Shown piece after piece: positions 1 through 11,689 of a stretch of 64,000 nt of DNA. How positions within the stretch are numbered: the first letter of the stretch is position 1; the number at the start of each line of letters is the position of its first letter. A model generated the notes under the pieces. That model searched no databases. It saw only the letters and a program-made list of their open reading frames with translations, and had not been told where the DNA came from. Source of the stretch: Streptomyces maremycinicus (GTDB taxonomy: Bacteria > Actinomycetota > Actinomycetes > Streptomycetales > Streptomycetaceae). The DNA lies in contig NZ_BBYG01000009.1 of assembly GCF_001184025.1 (NCBI RefSeq), positions 1 to 64,000 of the forward strand. The letters run 5' to 3'. The translations under genes and the position numbers were made by a program.

Positions 1-135
1 CCGCTTTCGCGTTTCCCTTTCCGGCGGTTCCGACTTTATCAGAAGTTCTGAGTCGGTTTTCCCGGCCCCTCCCGGGAGTGGATCCGGGGCACGAGGCGTA
101 CCGGGTTCCCGTTCAGGCGGAGCCGTAAACCTACT
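1..135. other. window edge, non-coding
   Basis: I see no coding region here. It lies beyond the terminator of the RNase J gene, and any neighbouring gene falls outside the window. Confidence 0.5.
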
Positions 136-175
136 GGAGCGGGGCTCCTCGATGCAAATCGAGGAGCCCCGCTCC
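136..175 (-). terminator. terminator of the RNase J gene
   Basis: A perfect 18-bp inverted repeat (136-153 with 158-175) encloses the loop gcaa. It lies about 30 bp beyond the RNase J stop codon. There is no clear U-tract, which is usual in Streptomyces. Confidence 0.85.
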
Positions 176-206
176 GGGTTCACGCGTACGGCGGGCCGTG
201 GCCTGC

Positions 207-1892
207 TCAGACCTCGACCACGACCGGCAGGATCATCGGCCTGCGGCGATAGGTGTCGGAGACCCACTTGCCCAGCGTGCGACGGATGAGCTGCTGGAGC
301 TGGTGGGGCTCGACCACGCCGTCCTGGGCGGAGCGTTCCAGGACCTCGGCGATCTTCGGGGTGACGGCCGAGAAGGCCGAGTCCTCGATGCCGGAGCCGC
401 GGGCCTGGATGTGCGGCCCTCCGGTGATCTTGCCGGTGGAGGAGTCCACCACGACGAACACCGAGATGATGCCTTCGTCGCCCAGGATCTTCCGGTCCTT
501 GAGGGCCGGCTCGCCCACGTCGCCGACCGAGAGGCCGTCGACGTAGACGTAACCCGCCTGGACCTTGCCGGAGATCTTCGCCTTGCCCTCGACGAGGTCT
601 ACGACAACGCCGTCCTCGGCGATGACGATGCGGTCGTGCGGGACGCCGGTCATGGCGCCCAGCTCGGCGTTGGCGCGCAGATGGCGCCATTCGCCGTGCA
701 CCGGCATCAGGTTCTTCGGGCGGCAGATGTTGTAGAAGTACAGGAGCTCGCCCGCGGACGCGTGGCCCGAGACGTGCACCTTGGCGTTGCCCTTGTGGAC
801 GACGTGCGCGCCCCAGCGGGTCAGGCCGTTGATCACCCGGTAGACCGCGTTCTCGTTGCCGGGGATGAGCGACGACGCCAGGATCACCGTGTCGCCGGGG
901 ACGATGCGGATCTGGTGGTCGCGGTTGGCCATCCGGGACAGGGCCGCCATCGGCTCGCCCTGGGAACCCGTGCAGACCAGGACCACCTCGTGGTCGGGCA
1001 GGTCGTCGAGCGTCTTGACGTCCACGACCAGGCCCGGCGGGACCTTGAGGTAACCCAGGTCTCGGGCGATCCCCATGTTGCGGACCATGGAGCGGCCCAC
1101 GAAGGCGACCCGGCGGCCGTACTCGTGCGCGGTGTCCAGGATCTGCTGGATGCGGTGGATGTGGCTGGCGAAGCTGGCCACGATGATCCGCTTGCGGGCG
1201 TTCGCGAAGACCGTGCGCAGGACGTTGGAGATGTCCCGCTCGGGCGCCACGAAGCCGGGGACCTCGGCGTTCGTCGAGTCGGAGAGGAGGAGGTCGATCC
1301 CTTCCTCACTCAGACGGGCGAACGCGTGCAGGTCGGTGAGGCGGCCGTCCAGCGGGAGCTGGTCCATCTTGAAGTCGCCCGTGTGGACGACCATGCCCGC
1401 CGGCGTGCGGATGGCGACGGCGAGGGCGTCCGGGATCGAGTGGTTGACGGCGATGAACTCGCAGTCGAACGGGCCGATGCGCTCACGGTGTCCCTCCGCC
1501 ACCTCGAGGGTGTACGGGCGGATCCGGTGCTCCTGGAGCTTGGCCTCGATGAACGCGAGGGTCAGCTTGGAGCCGATCAGCGGGATGTCCGGCTTCTCCC
1601 GGAGGAGGTAGGGGACGGCGCCGATGTGGTCCTCGTGACCATGGGTGAGGACGATGCCCTCGATGTCGTCGAGGCGGTTCCGGATGGACGTGAAGTCCGG
1701 CAGGATCAGGTCGATTCCGGGCTGCTCCTCCTCGGGGAAGAGCACGCCGCAGTCGACGATCAGCAGACGGCCGCCGAACTCGAAGACCGTCATGTTCCGG
1801 CCGATTTCGCCGAGGCCGCCGAGCGGGGTGACCCTCAGGCCGCCCGCCGGGAGCGGCGGGGGCGGGGCAAGTTCGGGATGCGGATGACTCAA
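207..1892 (-). CDS. rnj: ribonuclease J
   Basis: Metallo-beta-lactamase/beta-CASP ribonuclease, 561 residues, with 5'-3' exonuclease and endonuclease activity in RNA maturation and decay. The N-terminal beta-lactamase core holds the zinc motif HGHEDH (LTHGHEDHIGAVPYLL). The beta-CASP region follows (VGRSMVRNMGIARDLGYL), then VHVSGHASAGELLYFY and the C-terminal domain ending in PMILPVVVEV. I chose the TTG start at 1892 because GAGGAG lies 6 nt upstream and the length then equals the usual Streptomyces 561 residues. The upstream in-frame ATGs at 1910 and 1919 lack an equivalent ribosome binding site. The gene follows dapA on the same strand after a 127-bp gap and ends in a strong hairpin. Confidence 0.96.
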   Translation of the reverse strand: MSHPHPELAPPPPLPAGGLRVTPLGGLGEIGRNMTVFEFGGRLLIVDCGVLFPEEEQPGIDLILPDFTSIRNRLDDIEGIVLTHGHEDHIGAVPYLLREKPDIPLIGSKLTLAFIEAKLQEHRIRPYTLEVAEGHRERIGPFDCEFIAVNHSIPDALAVAIRTPAGMVVHTGDFKMDQLPLDGRLTDLHAFARLSEEGIDLLLSDSTNAEVPGFVAPERDISNVLRTVFANARKRIIVASFASHIHRIQQILDTAHEYGRRVAFVGRSMVRNMGIARDLGYLKVPPGLVVDVKTLDDLPDHEVVLVCTGSQGEPMAALSRMANRDHQIRIVPGDTVILASSLIPGNENAVYRVINGLTRWGAHVVHKGNAKVHVSGHASAGELLYFYNICRPKNLMPVHGEWRHLRANAELGAMTGVPHDRIVIAEDGVVVDLVEGKAKISGKVQAGYVYVDGLSVGDVGEPALKDRKILGDEGIISVFVVVDSSTGKITGGPHIQARGSGIEDSAFSAVTPKIAEVLERSAQDGVVEPHQLQQLIRRTLGKWVSDTYRRRPMILPVVVEV

Positions 1893-2019
1893 AAGACTCT
1901 CCTCAACCATGCGCGCCACGTACCGGTGGGCACGTGGCGCGCATGACGTTCGTGCAATAGCAGTTGTCGTTGTGGATCGCAGGCACCGGTGGCCTGCTAT
2001 TCAGTTGTGAAGTCTGTTG

Positions 2020-2928
2020 TCAGAGCTGTACCCCGCCCGCGGCAAGATCGAGCTTGAGCTGTTCGATCTCTTCGGACGAGCACTCGACCATGGGCGAGCG
2101 CAGCGGGCCGGCGGGCAGGCCCAGCAGGGTGAGCGCCGCCTTGGTGGTCATCACTCCCTGGGTGCGGAACATGCCCGTGTAGACCGGGAGCAGCTTCTGG
2201 TGGATCTCGGTCGCCTTCTGGACGTCCCCCGCGGTGAACGCCTCGACGAGGGCTCGCAGGTCCGGGGTGACCACATGGCCGACGACGGAGACGAAGCCGA
2301 CCGCGCCCACGGAGAGCAGCGGCAGGTTCAGCATGTCGTCGCCCGAGTACCAGGCCAGACCGGAGCGCGCGATGGCCCAGCTGGCGCGGCCCAGGTCGCC
2401 CTTGGCGTCCTTGTTGGCGACGATCCGCGGGTGCGCCGCGAGGCGGACCAGCGTCTCGGTGCTGATCGGGACACCGCTGCGGCCGGGGATGTCGTAGAGC
2501 ATGACCGGCAGCCCGGCGGCGTCGGCGACAGCCGTGAAGTGCCGGTAGAGGCCCTCCTGAGGGGGCTTGTTGTAGTACGGGGTGACGACCAGGAGGCCGT
2601 GTGCGCCCGCCCTCTCGGCCGCGCGGGCGAGTTCGGCACTGTGGTGGGTGTCGTTGGTGCCGACGCCTGCGACGACGTGGGCGCGGTCTCCGACGGCCTC
2701 CAGGACGGCTCGTACCAGGTCCGATTTCTCCGCGTCACTGGTGGTGGGGGACTCGCCGGTGGTGCCGTTGACGATCAGGCCGTCGTTGCCTGCGTCCACC
2801 AGGTGGGTGGCGAGCCGCTGTGCGCCGTCGAGGTCGAGTGCGCCGTCCGCCGTGAAGGGCGTGACCATGGCGGTGAGGACCCGCCCGAAGGGGGTCTGCG
2901 GAGTGGAGGTCGGAGCCATGGGTGACAC
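2020..2928 (-). CDS. dapA: 4-hydroxy-tetrahydrodipicolinate synthase
   Basis: Condenses pyruvate with aspartate semialdehyde in the diaminopimelate/lysine pathway. The (beta/alpha)8 aldolase fold is complete at 302 residues. Visible marks are NGTTGESPTTS, the catalytic tyrosine in TPYYNKPPQEG, and the Schiff-base lysine in IVANKDAKGDL. The gene lies between thyX and the RNase J gene on the same strand, an arrangement I know from other Streptomyces; dapB sits about 2.6 kb upstream. The GTG at 2928 has a GAG 4 nt upstream. The in-frame ATG at 2919 (MAPTSTPQ) is an equally plausible start and would remove three residues. Streptomyces often carry more than one dapA, so this may be one of several paralogues. 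Confidence 0.95.
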   Translation of the reverse strand: MSPMAPTSTPQTPFGRVLTAMVTPFTADGALDLDGAQRLATHLVDAGNDGLIVNGTTGESPTTSDAEKSDLVRAVLEAVGDRAHVVAGVGTNDTHHSAELARAAERAGAHGLLVVTPYYNKPPQEGLYRHFTAVADAAGLPVMLYDIPGRSGVPISTETLVRLAAHPRIVANKDAKGDLGRASWAIARSGLAWYSGDDMLNLPLLSVGAVGFVSVVGHVVTPDLRALVEAFTAGDVQKATEIHQKLLPVYTGMFRTQGVMTTKAALTLLGLPAGPLRSPMVECSSEEIEQLKLDLAAGGVQL

Positions 2929-2992
2929 GCTACTCGTTGCTCACCGCGGGGTCTGCCCGCGGGGGGGTACGGAAAGTCATGACAAAGATGGA

Positions 2993-3032
2993 ACCCGGCA
3001 CTGCCTGCTCGGGGGTTCAAGCAGTGCCGGGT
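2993..3032 (-). terminator. terminator of thyX
   Basis: A 12-bp perfect inverted repeat, ACCCGGCACTGC with GCAGTGCCGGGT, has a 16-nt loop. It lies between the end of thyX and the start of dapA. Confidence 0.75.
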
Positions 3033-3148
3033 CCGTTTGATCAGGCTAGATGAACTTCTCTAAATGCCGCAATACGGACACTTCGCGCGGATGATCCGTA
3101 CATACGTCTCCGTAGCCCGATCTCCGTGGGCCGTCCCCGCCGAGGCCG

Positions 3149-3889
3149 TCAGGGGGCGACTCGGCCGTTGGCGTTGAAGGCCGCGTACGTCAGGGGCATG
3201 AGCCGGGCCCACTCCGCCTCCATCTTCTCGCCCACCATCTCGATCTCCCGCTGCGGGAAGGACGGGACCTTGGCCAGCTCGTGCTGGGTGCGCAGGCCGA
3301 GGAAGTGCATCAGCGAGCGGGCGTTGCAGGTGGCGTACATCGAGGAGAACAGGCCGACCGGCAGGACCGCGCGGGCCACCTCGCGGGCGACACCGGCGGC
3401 GAGCATCTCCTGGTAGGCCTCGTAGGCCTGGCGGTAGGAGTCCTCCATGGTGCGGTTGACGAGCTCCTGCTGCTCCTGGGTGCCCTCGACGAAGACGTAC
3501 TTGCCGGGCCTGCCCTGCTGGACGAGCTTGCGGGACTCGCCGGGAACGTAGAAGACGGGCTGGAGCTCCCGGTAGCGGCCGGACTCCTCGTTGTACGACC
3601 AGCCCACGCGGTGGCGCATGAACTCGCGGAAGACGAAGATCGGGGCACTGATGAAGAACGTCATCGAGTTGTGCTCGAAGGGGCTGCCGTGCCGGTCCCG
3701 CATCAGGTAGTTGATCAGGCCCTTGGAGCGCTCCGGGTCCTTGCCCAGCTCGTCCAGGGACTGCTCGCCGACGGTCGAGACGCGGGCGGCGAAGAGCACG
3801 TCGGCGTCGGACGCGGTGTGCTTGACCAGTTCGACGGTGACGTCACTGCGGAAACCGGGCTTGAGGTCGTCGGCGGGGCTGTCGGTCAC
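3149..3889 (-). CDS. thyX: flavin-dependent thymidylate synthase
   Basis: Makes dTMP from dUMP using methylene-tetrahydrofolate with FAD as hydride carrier. At 246 residues it has the full family length. The signature is RHRVGWSYNEESGR; the serine is one position further from RHR than in the shorter RHRX7S form. LMRDRHGSPFEHNSMTFF and LGLRTQHEL are further conserved blocks. The start is GTG at 3889, preceded by GGAAGGA about 10 nt upstream; the longer open frame upstream of this is not coding. It is followed by a hairpin and then dapA. Confidence 0.96.
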   Translation of the reverse strand: MTDSPADDLKPGFRSDVTVELVKHTASDADVLFAARVSTVGEQSLDELGKDPERSKGLINYLMRDRHGSPFEHNSMTFFISAPIFVFREFMRHRVGWSYNEESGRYRELQPVFYVPGESRKLVQQGRPGKYVFVEGTQEQQELVNRTMEDSYRQAYEAYQEMLAAGVAREVARAVLPVGLFSSMYATCNARSLMHFLGLRTQHELAKVPSFPQREIEMVGEKMEAEWARLMPLTYAAFNANGRVAP

Positions 3890-4075
3890 TGTGCGGGGGT
3901 CCTTCCGTCGCGTCTTCGGAGCGGCGCCAACTCTACGGGGGCCGCCGAGCAGGCCGGTCACGGGCGTGCCGTCGGATTCGTGTGGGACGTCTGCTGATAT
4001 GGGGCACGTTTTCGGGCACCCGTTCGTCTGTATCAGTGAGAGCGCCCGATCGAAGCCCCAGGAGACCCGCCCATC

Positions 4076-4312
4076 ATGTTCCGCCGGCGCGAACCCGTAC
4101 CCTTCGCCTTCCTCGCCGAGGCCGACAGGTTCCGTAGCAATGTCACTCCCCCGCCCGCGGAGCGATCCTCCGCCGGTCAGATCGCCGGGCGCTGGCTGCT
4201 GGGGGTCACCGTCGTGGCCGCGCTGGTGGGCTCCCTGGTCATCGGGATGCCGGCGCTGAGCCTGGACCATTCGTCGCAGGCACAGCAGTCGCAGGCGTCC
4301 CAGGGCCGCTGA
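4076..4312 (+). CDS. small membrane protein, unknown function
   Basis: A 78-residue protein with one predicted membrane helix (about residues 40-62, WLLGVTVVAALVGSLVIGMPAL). An arginine-rich N-terminus (MFRRREPVPF) and a Q/S-rich tail flank it. AGGAG lies about 11 nt upstream of the ATG. It diverges from thyX and precedes another membrane protein on the same strand. I recognise no functional domain. The location next to thyX in Streptomyces suggests a real conserved small gene rather than a chance frame. Confidence 0.7.
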   Translation: MFRRREPVPFAFLAEADRFRSNVTPPPAERSSAGQIAGRWLLGVTVVAALVGSLVIGMPALSLDHSSQAQQSQASQGR

Positions 4313-4435
4313 CGCCTCCCGCACCGCCCGAACGGCGTGGGAGGCACCCCCATGGCCCCCCGATGGTGGTGAGCCGGGACACAGACGGATAACCTCACCG
4401 GGCACAGCCCACGCATGGACGAGTGAGGACCAGCC

Positions 4436-4987
4436 GTGCCCCTGCCCTTCCTGACGGCCGACCGCGCATTCGAGGCGGCGGACGACGTCGCGTTGCCCTT
4501 CGAGGACCGTGAACGCTGGCGGCGCCCCTACCGGCCCGGTCCCTGGCGGGTCGGGGTGGCCGCGCTGGCGCTGCTGCTCGCCTCGTACGTGCTGTTCGCG
4601 GCCGTCATCATCGCGTTGACCGGGTCGGCGTCGGAGGCCGGCGTGATCTTCGGCTGTTCGCTGCTCGTGATCGGCGCCGCCCTGCGCTTGCTGCGCATGG
4701 GTGTGTGGGTGAGCGACCGCGGACTGCGGCACGTGCGTTTCCTGCTCACCCGCACGCTGCCCTGGGAGCGGGTCGTGGCGGTGCGGACCGTGCAGCAGCC
4801 GGTGCGCTGGCTGGGGCTGCCGCGGACCGTGCAGGGGCAGGCCCTGGTCCTCGGGCGGATGGACCGTCCCGAGGAGGCCACGCAGCTGCTGACCACGCAC
4901 GGGGCGGACTTCCTGGCGCGTGCCGAGGCGTTCGACCGGGCGGCCGACGCCGTCGAGGCGTGGGCCGCGGAGAACCGACGCGTCTGA
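4436..4987 (+). CDS. membrane protein with PH-like domain
   Basis: A 183-residue protein. Residues 1-35 are cytoplasmic; two membrane helices follow (around 38-60, VGVAALALLLASYVLFAAVI, and 67-85, VIFGCSLLVIGAALRLL). The C-terminal half (VWVSDRGLRHVRFLLTRTLPWERVVAVRTV) looks like a bacterial PH domain of the kind found in many actinobacterial membrane proteins. The GTG start at 4436 has GAGGA 6 nt upstream. It ends before a bidirectional hairpin facing the next, convergent gene. Its function is unknown; the domain call rests on pattern recognition only. Confidence 0.8.
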   Translation: MPLPFLTADRAFEAADDVALPFEDRERWRRPYRPGPWRVGVAALALLLASYVLFAAVIIALTGSASEAGVIFGCSLLVIGAALRLLRMGVWVSDRGLRHVRFLLTRTLPWERVVAVRTVQQPVRWLGLPRTVQGQALVLGRMDRPEEATQLLTTHGADFLARAEAFDRAADAVEAWAAENRRV

Positions 4988-5018
4988 TCCCCTCCCCCAC
5001 ACACCCGCTGCACACGAC

Positions 5019-5055
5019 GAAGGGGCCGGTCCGCCACAGGCGGGCCGGCCCCTTC
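5019..5055. terminator. bidirectional terminator
   Basis: A 17-bp inverted repeat (5019-5035 with 5039-5055, one G-U pair, 3-nt loop) lies between two convergent genes. It can serve both. Confidence 0.85.
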
Positions 5056-5065
5056 GGCGCAGGGT

Positions 5066-5521
5066 TCAGGCGGTTCGGACCGGCTTGCCGTCGTGCAGGC
5101 TGATCGCGCGTTGCATCGCCTTGCGGGCCCGGGGGGTGTCCCGGGCGTCGTGGTAGGCGACGGCGAGGCGGAACCAGGTGCGCCAGTCCTCGGGAGCCGC
5201 CTCGGTCTCGGCCTTGCGCCGGCCGAAGACCTCGTCGGCGGAGTCGCGGTCGACGCGGCCGCCCGCGGTGCGCTTCAGTTCGTCGACGGGCAGTCCGCCC
5301 TCGGCGTCGAGTTCGGCGGCGAGGGCGTTCGCCCGGCGGACGAACTGGGTGTTCTTCCACAGGAACCACACGCCGATGACCGGCAGGATCAGCACCGCCA
5401 CCCCGAAGGTGACGGTCAGGAGCGTGCCGGACTGGATGAGCATGACGCCGCGGCTGCCGACCAGGACGAAGTAGAAGACCAGGACGGCGGCCGTGACGGC
5501 GTAGGAGAGCTTGGCGCGCAT
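5066..5521 (-). CDS. membrane-anchored TPR-like protein, unknown function
   Basis: A 151-residue protein. Two N-terminal membrane helices (about 7-25 and 34-55, LLTVTFGVAVLILPVIGVWF) precede a soluble helical part. WRTWFRLAVAYHDARDTPRARKAMQ is typical of a single tetratricopeptide repeat. It starts 3 bp after the dapB stop, so it is very likely co-transcribed with dapB. GAGG lies 6 nt before the ATG. The precise role is not known to me. Confidence 0.8.
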   Translation of the reverse strand: MRAKLSYAVTAAVLVFYFVLVGSRGVMLIQSGTLLTVTFGVAVLILPVIGVWFLWKNTQFVRRANALAAELDAEGGLPVDELKRTAGGRVDRDSADEVFGRRKAETEAAPEDWRTWFRLAVAYHDARDTPRARKAMQRAISLHDGKPVRTA

Positions 5522-5523
5522 GG

Positions 5524-7704
<2,181 letters not shown>

Positions 7705-7708
<4 letters not shown>

Positions 7709-9924
7709 TTGTCGGTGTCGTCCTTCGTGTCCTCATCAGCTTCCTCGCCCTCGATCACGGGGATCAGGGAGAGCTTGCCGCGGGAGTCGATCTCGGCGAT
7801 CTCGACCTGGACCTTGGAGCCCACACCGAGCACGTCCTCGACGTTCTCCACGCGCTTGCCGCCGGCGAGCTTGCGGATCTGCGAGATGTGCAGCAGACCG
7901 TCCTTGCCCGGGAGCAGCGACACGAACGCACCGAAGGTGGTGGTCTTGACGACCGTACCCAGGTAGCGCTCGCCGACCTCCGGCATGGTCGGGTTGGCGA
8001 TGCCGTTGATCGTGGCGCGGGCGGCCTCGGCCTGCGAGCCGACCTGGGCACCGATGTAGATGGTGCCGTCGTCCTCGATCGTGATCTCGGCGCCGGTGTC
8101 CTCCTGGATCTGGTTGATCATCTTGCCCTTCGGGCCGATGACCTCACCGATCTTGTCCACGGGGATCTTGACGGTGATGATCCGCGGGGCGTTGGGGGAC
8201 ATCTCGTCCGGCGTGTCGATCGCTTCCATCATCACGTCGAGGATGTGGAGGCGGGCGTCGCGGGCCTGCTTGAGGGCCGCGGCCAGGACGGAGGCCGGGA
8301 TGCCGTCCAGCTTGGTGTCGAGCTGGAGGGCGGTGACGAACTCCTTGGTGCCGGCGACCTTGAAGTCCATGTCGCCGAAGGCGTCCTCCGCACCGAGGAT
8401 GTCGGTGAGGGCGACGTAGTGCGTCTCGCCGTTGATCTCCTGGGAGATCAGGCCCATGGCGATACCGGCGACGGGGGCCTTGAGGGGCACACCGGCGTTC
8501 AGCAGCGACATGGTGGAGGCGCAGACCGAGCCCATGGACGTCGAGCCGTTGGAGCCGAGGGCCTCGGACACCTGACGGATCGCGTAGGGGAACTCCTCGC
8601 GCGTCGGCAGGACCGGCACGATGGCGCGCTCGGCGAGGGCGCCGTGGCCGATCTCGCGGCGCTTGGGGGAGCCCACGCGGCCGGTCTCGCCGACGGAGTA
8701 CGGCGGGAAGTTGTAGTTGTGCATGTAGCGCTTGCGGGTCACCGGGGAGAGGGTGTCCAGCTGCTGCTCCATGCGGAGCATGTTGAGGGTGGTGACGCCC
8801 AGGATCTGGGTCTCGCCACGCTCGAACAGCGCCGAGCCGTGCACGCGCGGGATGGCCTCGACCTCGGCGGCGAGCGTACGGATGTCCGTGACGCCGCGGC
8901 CGTCGATGCGCTTCTTCTCCTTGATCACGCGCTCACGGACCAGCTGCTTGGTGAGCGAGCGATACGCGGCGGAGATCTCCTTCTCGCGGCCCTCGAACTC
9001 CGGCAGGAGCTTCTCGGCGGCGAGCGCCTTGACGCGGTCCAGCTCGGCCTCGCGGTCCTGCTTGCCCGCGATGGTCAGCGCGGAGGCGAGCTCCGGGCGG
9101 ACGGCGGCGGACAGCGCCTCCAGGATGTCGTCCTGGTAGTCGAGGAAGACCGGGAACTCGCCGGTCGGCTTCGCGGCCTTGGCGGCGAGGTCGGCCTGGG
9201 CCTTGCAGAGCACCTTGATGAAGGGCTTCGCGGCGTCCAGACCGGAGGCGACGACCTCCTCGGTCGGCGCCTCGGCGCCGCCCGCGACGAGCTGGATGGT
9301 CTTCTCGGTGGCCTCGGCCTCGACCATCATGATCGCGACGTCGCCGTCCTCCAGGACGCGACCGGCGACGACCATGTCGAAGACGGCGTCCTCGAGCTCG
9401 GTGTGCGTCGGGAACGCGACCCACTGGCCGTTGATCAGCGCGACGCGGACGCCGCCGATCGGGCCGGAGAAGGGCAGGCCGGCCAGCTGCGTGGACGCGG
9501 AGGCGGCGTTGATGGCCACGACGTCGTACAGGTGGTCGGGGTTGAGCGCCATGATCGTGGCGACGACCTGGATCTCGTTGCGCAGGCCCTTCTTGAAGGA
9601 CGGGCGCAGCGGGCGGTCGATCAGCCGGCAGGTGAGGATGGCGTCCTCGGAGGGACGGCCCTCGCGGCGGAAGAAGCTGCCGGGGATCTTGCCGGCGGCG
9701 TACATCCGCTCCTCGACGTCCACCGTGAGGGGGAAGAAGTCGAGCTGGTCCTTGGGGTTCTTGGAGGCGGTGGTGGCCGACAGCACCATGGTGTCGTCGT
9801 CCAGGTACGCCACGGCGGAGCCGGCGGCCTGCTTGGCGAGGCGGCCCGTCTCGAAGCGGATGGTGCGGGTGCCGAAGGTGCCGTTGTCGATGACGGCCTC
9901 GGCGTAGTGGGTCTCGTTCTCCAC
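7705..9924 (-). CDS. pnp: polyribonucleotide nucleotidyltransferase (PNPase)
   Basis: 3'-5' phosphorolytic exoribonuclease, also able to add 3' tails; in Streptomyces it has been described as the guanosine pentaphosphate synthetase GPSI. At 739 residues it has the usual length. Two RNase PH domains ([20 protein letters not shown] in the first, [15 protein letters not shown] and [13 protein letters not shown] in the second) are followed by a KH domain ([15 protein letters not shown]) and an S1 domain ([20 protein letters not shown]). I chose the GTG at 9924 (MENETHYAE) with GGAG 9 nt upstream. The ATG at 9930 would add two residues but leaves only 3 nt of spacing. It is downstream of rpsO, and its own leader region contains hairpins. 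Confidence 0.96.
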
Positions 9925-10378
9925 TAGCATTTTCTCCGTTACTTGTCGTCTTTCGTCCCTCGCTGCCCGTGTGGCAGGGGGACGGTGGCGGAGAAACGCT
10001 CGATGCGGGCCGGTCTTCGATCGAAGCACCCGGGGATCTCTTTCCCGGGGGCCACTACCGAGGACCGGCGGCGGTGAGGTGCGCTTCTCCTCGTTCGGTG
10101 GGCGTGGTGACGTTTACCCGCAGCGAGTACACGTCATCACGCGGTGTCGTACGTATGGCGTTGTGCTACCACACTACAAAGCGTGGGTGACACTCCGCAC
10201 GTTTCCGCACGGCGACGAGGCGTACGACGGGCCCCTCGCCGGTGGCGGCACACGGAGTGTGCCGATGGCCGCCGATGGTCGCCGCCGCGTTGTGACGCGG
10301 AGCGGCGCGTGCGGTGAAAGCACGTACAGCAAAAGGGAGCGGTCCCGATGGTCCGGGAACCGCTCCCCTCACGGCGTC
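9925..10378 (-). promoter_or_regulatory. rpsO-pnp intergenic region with hairpins
   Basis: This 454-bp gap has no gene. On the minus strand it contains a hairpin just after rpsO (10335-10367, arms GGGAGCGG.CCC and GGGAACCGCTCCC) and a CCCGGG-N9-CCCGGG stem near 10030-10050. A possible pnp promoter has TTGTAG and, 17 bp further, ATACGT around 10150-10175. In S. coelicolor and S. antibioticus the rpsO-pnp intergenic hairpin is a known RNase III target and pnp has its own promoter. The same layout here suggests the same control. Confidence 0.6.
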
Positions 10379-10666
10379 CTACTTGGCGCCCGCCGCACCG
10401 CGGCGGATGCCGAGGCGGTCGACCAGCGCACGGAAGCGCTGGATGTCCTTCTTGGCCAGGTACTGGAGAAGGCGGCGACGCTGACCGACGAGGATCAGCA
10501 GACCACGACGGGAGTGGTGGTCGTGCTTGTGCGTCTTGAGGTGCTCGGTCAGGTCCGAGATCCGGCGGGACAGCATGGCGACCTGGACCTCGGGGGAGCC
10601 GGTGTCGCCCTCCTTCTGGCCGAACTCCGTGATGAGCTGCTTCTTCGTAGCGGCATCGAGCGGCAC
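10379..10666 (-). CDS. rpsO: 30S ribosomal protein S15
   Basis: A 95-residue 16S rRNA-binding protein of the small subunit. Conserved stretches are [21 protein letters not shown], the [20 protein letters not shown] rRNA-contact region, and [16 protein letters not shown] at 10666 is chosen because GAGGAG lies 5 nt upstream and the resulting protein starts PLDAATKK as expected. A longer upstream extension has no support. It is the first gene of the rpsO-pnp unit. Confidence 0.97.
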   Translation of the reverse strand: MPLDAATKKQLITEFGQKEGDTGSPEVQVAMLSRRISDLTEHLKTHKHDHHSRRGLLILVGQRRRLLQYLAKKDIQRFRALVDRLGIRRGAAGAK

Positions 10667-11068
10667 GCGTACTCCTCGTAGTCTTTGAGTGGCCACCGAG
10701 TGCCCCCGGTCTTGGTCTCGGGGGAGCTTCCGTTACTCGGGTGGCGGGGATCCGCTGGGCGCGGCCCTCAGAACCTTCAGGGACTCCCTGAGGGTGTTTC
10801 CGGGGGTGCGTACACAAACGGCCGAAAGCCAGGGTAGCAGGCTGCGGCGTCGGGCTTGTCCGGGACAGCCCGCCGGACAGCCGGGCAGCGCCGCCCCGGG
10901 CGGGAGCGGACAGCGGGGCCGCATCACCCCGGGCGGGGGCAGTGTACGGGTGACGGCGCCGGTCCGGAACCCAAAGGAAGAACCTCTGAGCTGGGGGAAC
11001 GCCGGCAAGTAGGCTGACGCCGAAGCTCGTTGGAACAGCGGGAACCACTGGAAAGGGTCGGAGCCGAC
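10667..11068. promoter_or_regulatory. divergent promoter region rpsO / DUF397 gene
   Basis: About 400 bp without a convincing gene, lying between two divergent starts, so it must hold the rpsO promoter on one side and probably that of the small plus-strand gene on the other. I cannot assign individual -10/-35 boxes with confidence. Confidence 0.4.
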
Positions 11069-11368
11069 ATGGCCGATGCCGAGGACGAAGACGTCAAGGC
11101 GCGCAAGGCGCGGGAGCGGGACGAGCTCTACGCGCTCGACATCTCCGGCGTCGAATGGCAGTGCGCCCCGGGCACGGAGGAGCACGAGGAGCGCGTCGAG
11201 ATCGCCTACCTGCCCGAGGGGGCCGTGGCGATGCGGTCGTCGCTCGATCCGGAGACGGTGCTGCGCTACACGGAGGCGGAGTGGCGGGCCTTCGTGCTGG
11301 GCGCCCGGGACGGCGAGTTCGATCTGGAGCCGGCCCGACAGCAGGACGGGGAGTCCGCCTCGCGGTAG
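11069..11368 (+). CDS. DUF397 family protein
   Basis: A 99-residue protein. After a charged N-terminus (MADAEDEDVKARKARERDEL), residues 45-90 show the DUF397 pattern: VEIAYLPEGAVAMRSS followed by LRYTEAEWRAFVLGARDGEFDL. The ATG at 11069 has GGAG 5 nt upstream; the longer frame upstream is not supported. DUF397 proteins usually sit beside XRE-type regulators, but none is adjacent here. A DUF397 gene is expected at this place in other Streptomyces, at the edge of the ESX cluster; here repetitive DNA follows instead. Confidence 0.85.
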   Translation: MADAEDEDVKARKARERDELYALDISGVEWQCAPGTEEHEERVEIAYLPEGAVAMRSSLDPETVLRYTEAEWRAFVLGARDGEFDLEPARQQDGESASR

Positions 11369-11689
11369 GGGGACGGCGATAGCGGGACGGGCGGCGGGCA
11401 GGTGCGGGGCCGGTGGCGGGTGTCGGTGGCGGGCGTCGGCTGCTGTCGCTGCCGCGAGCTGGCGAGCTGGTCGCAGGTGTCGGGCACCGGCCGCCGGCGG
11501 CGCACCGGCTGCCGACTGCGCGCCGGGCGCCGACTGCGTGAGCGCGGGCCGACGGCGTGAGCGGGCTGCTGTGTGTGCGCCGGGGGCGGGTCCCGCAGGC
11601 CGGGGGTGGATCGGGGGTGGCTCCAGCACGGCAGGGGTGGATCGGGGGTGGCTTCAGCACGCCGGGGCGGGGCCGGTGGGCCGGGGGCT

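Noticed and set aside
198..1946. Long plus-strand frame opposite the RNase J gene
   Set aside because: Asp/Arg/Gly/Val-rich mirror of a conserved gene, produced by third-position GC bias.
3890..5002. N-terminal extension of thyX in the same open frame
   Set aside because: It would give a protein far longer than the family and overlaps the plus-strand membrane genes; the GTG at 3889 has a ribosome binding site.
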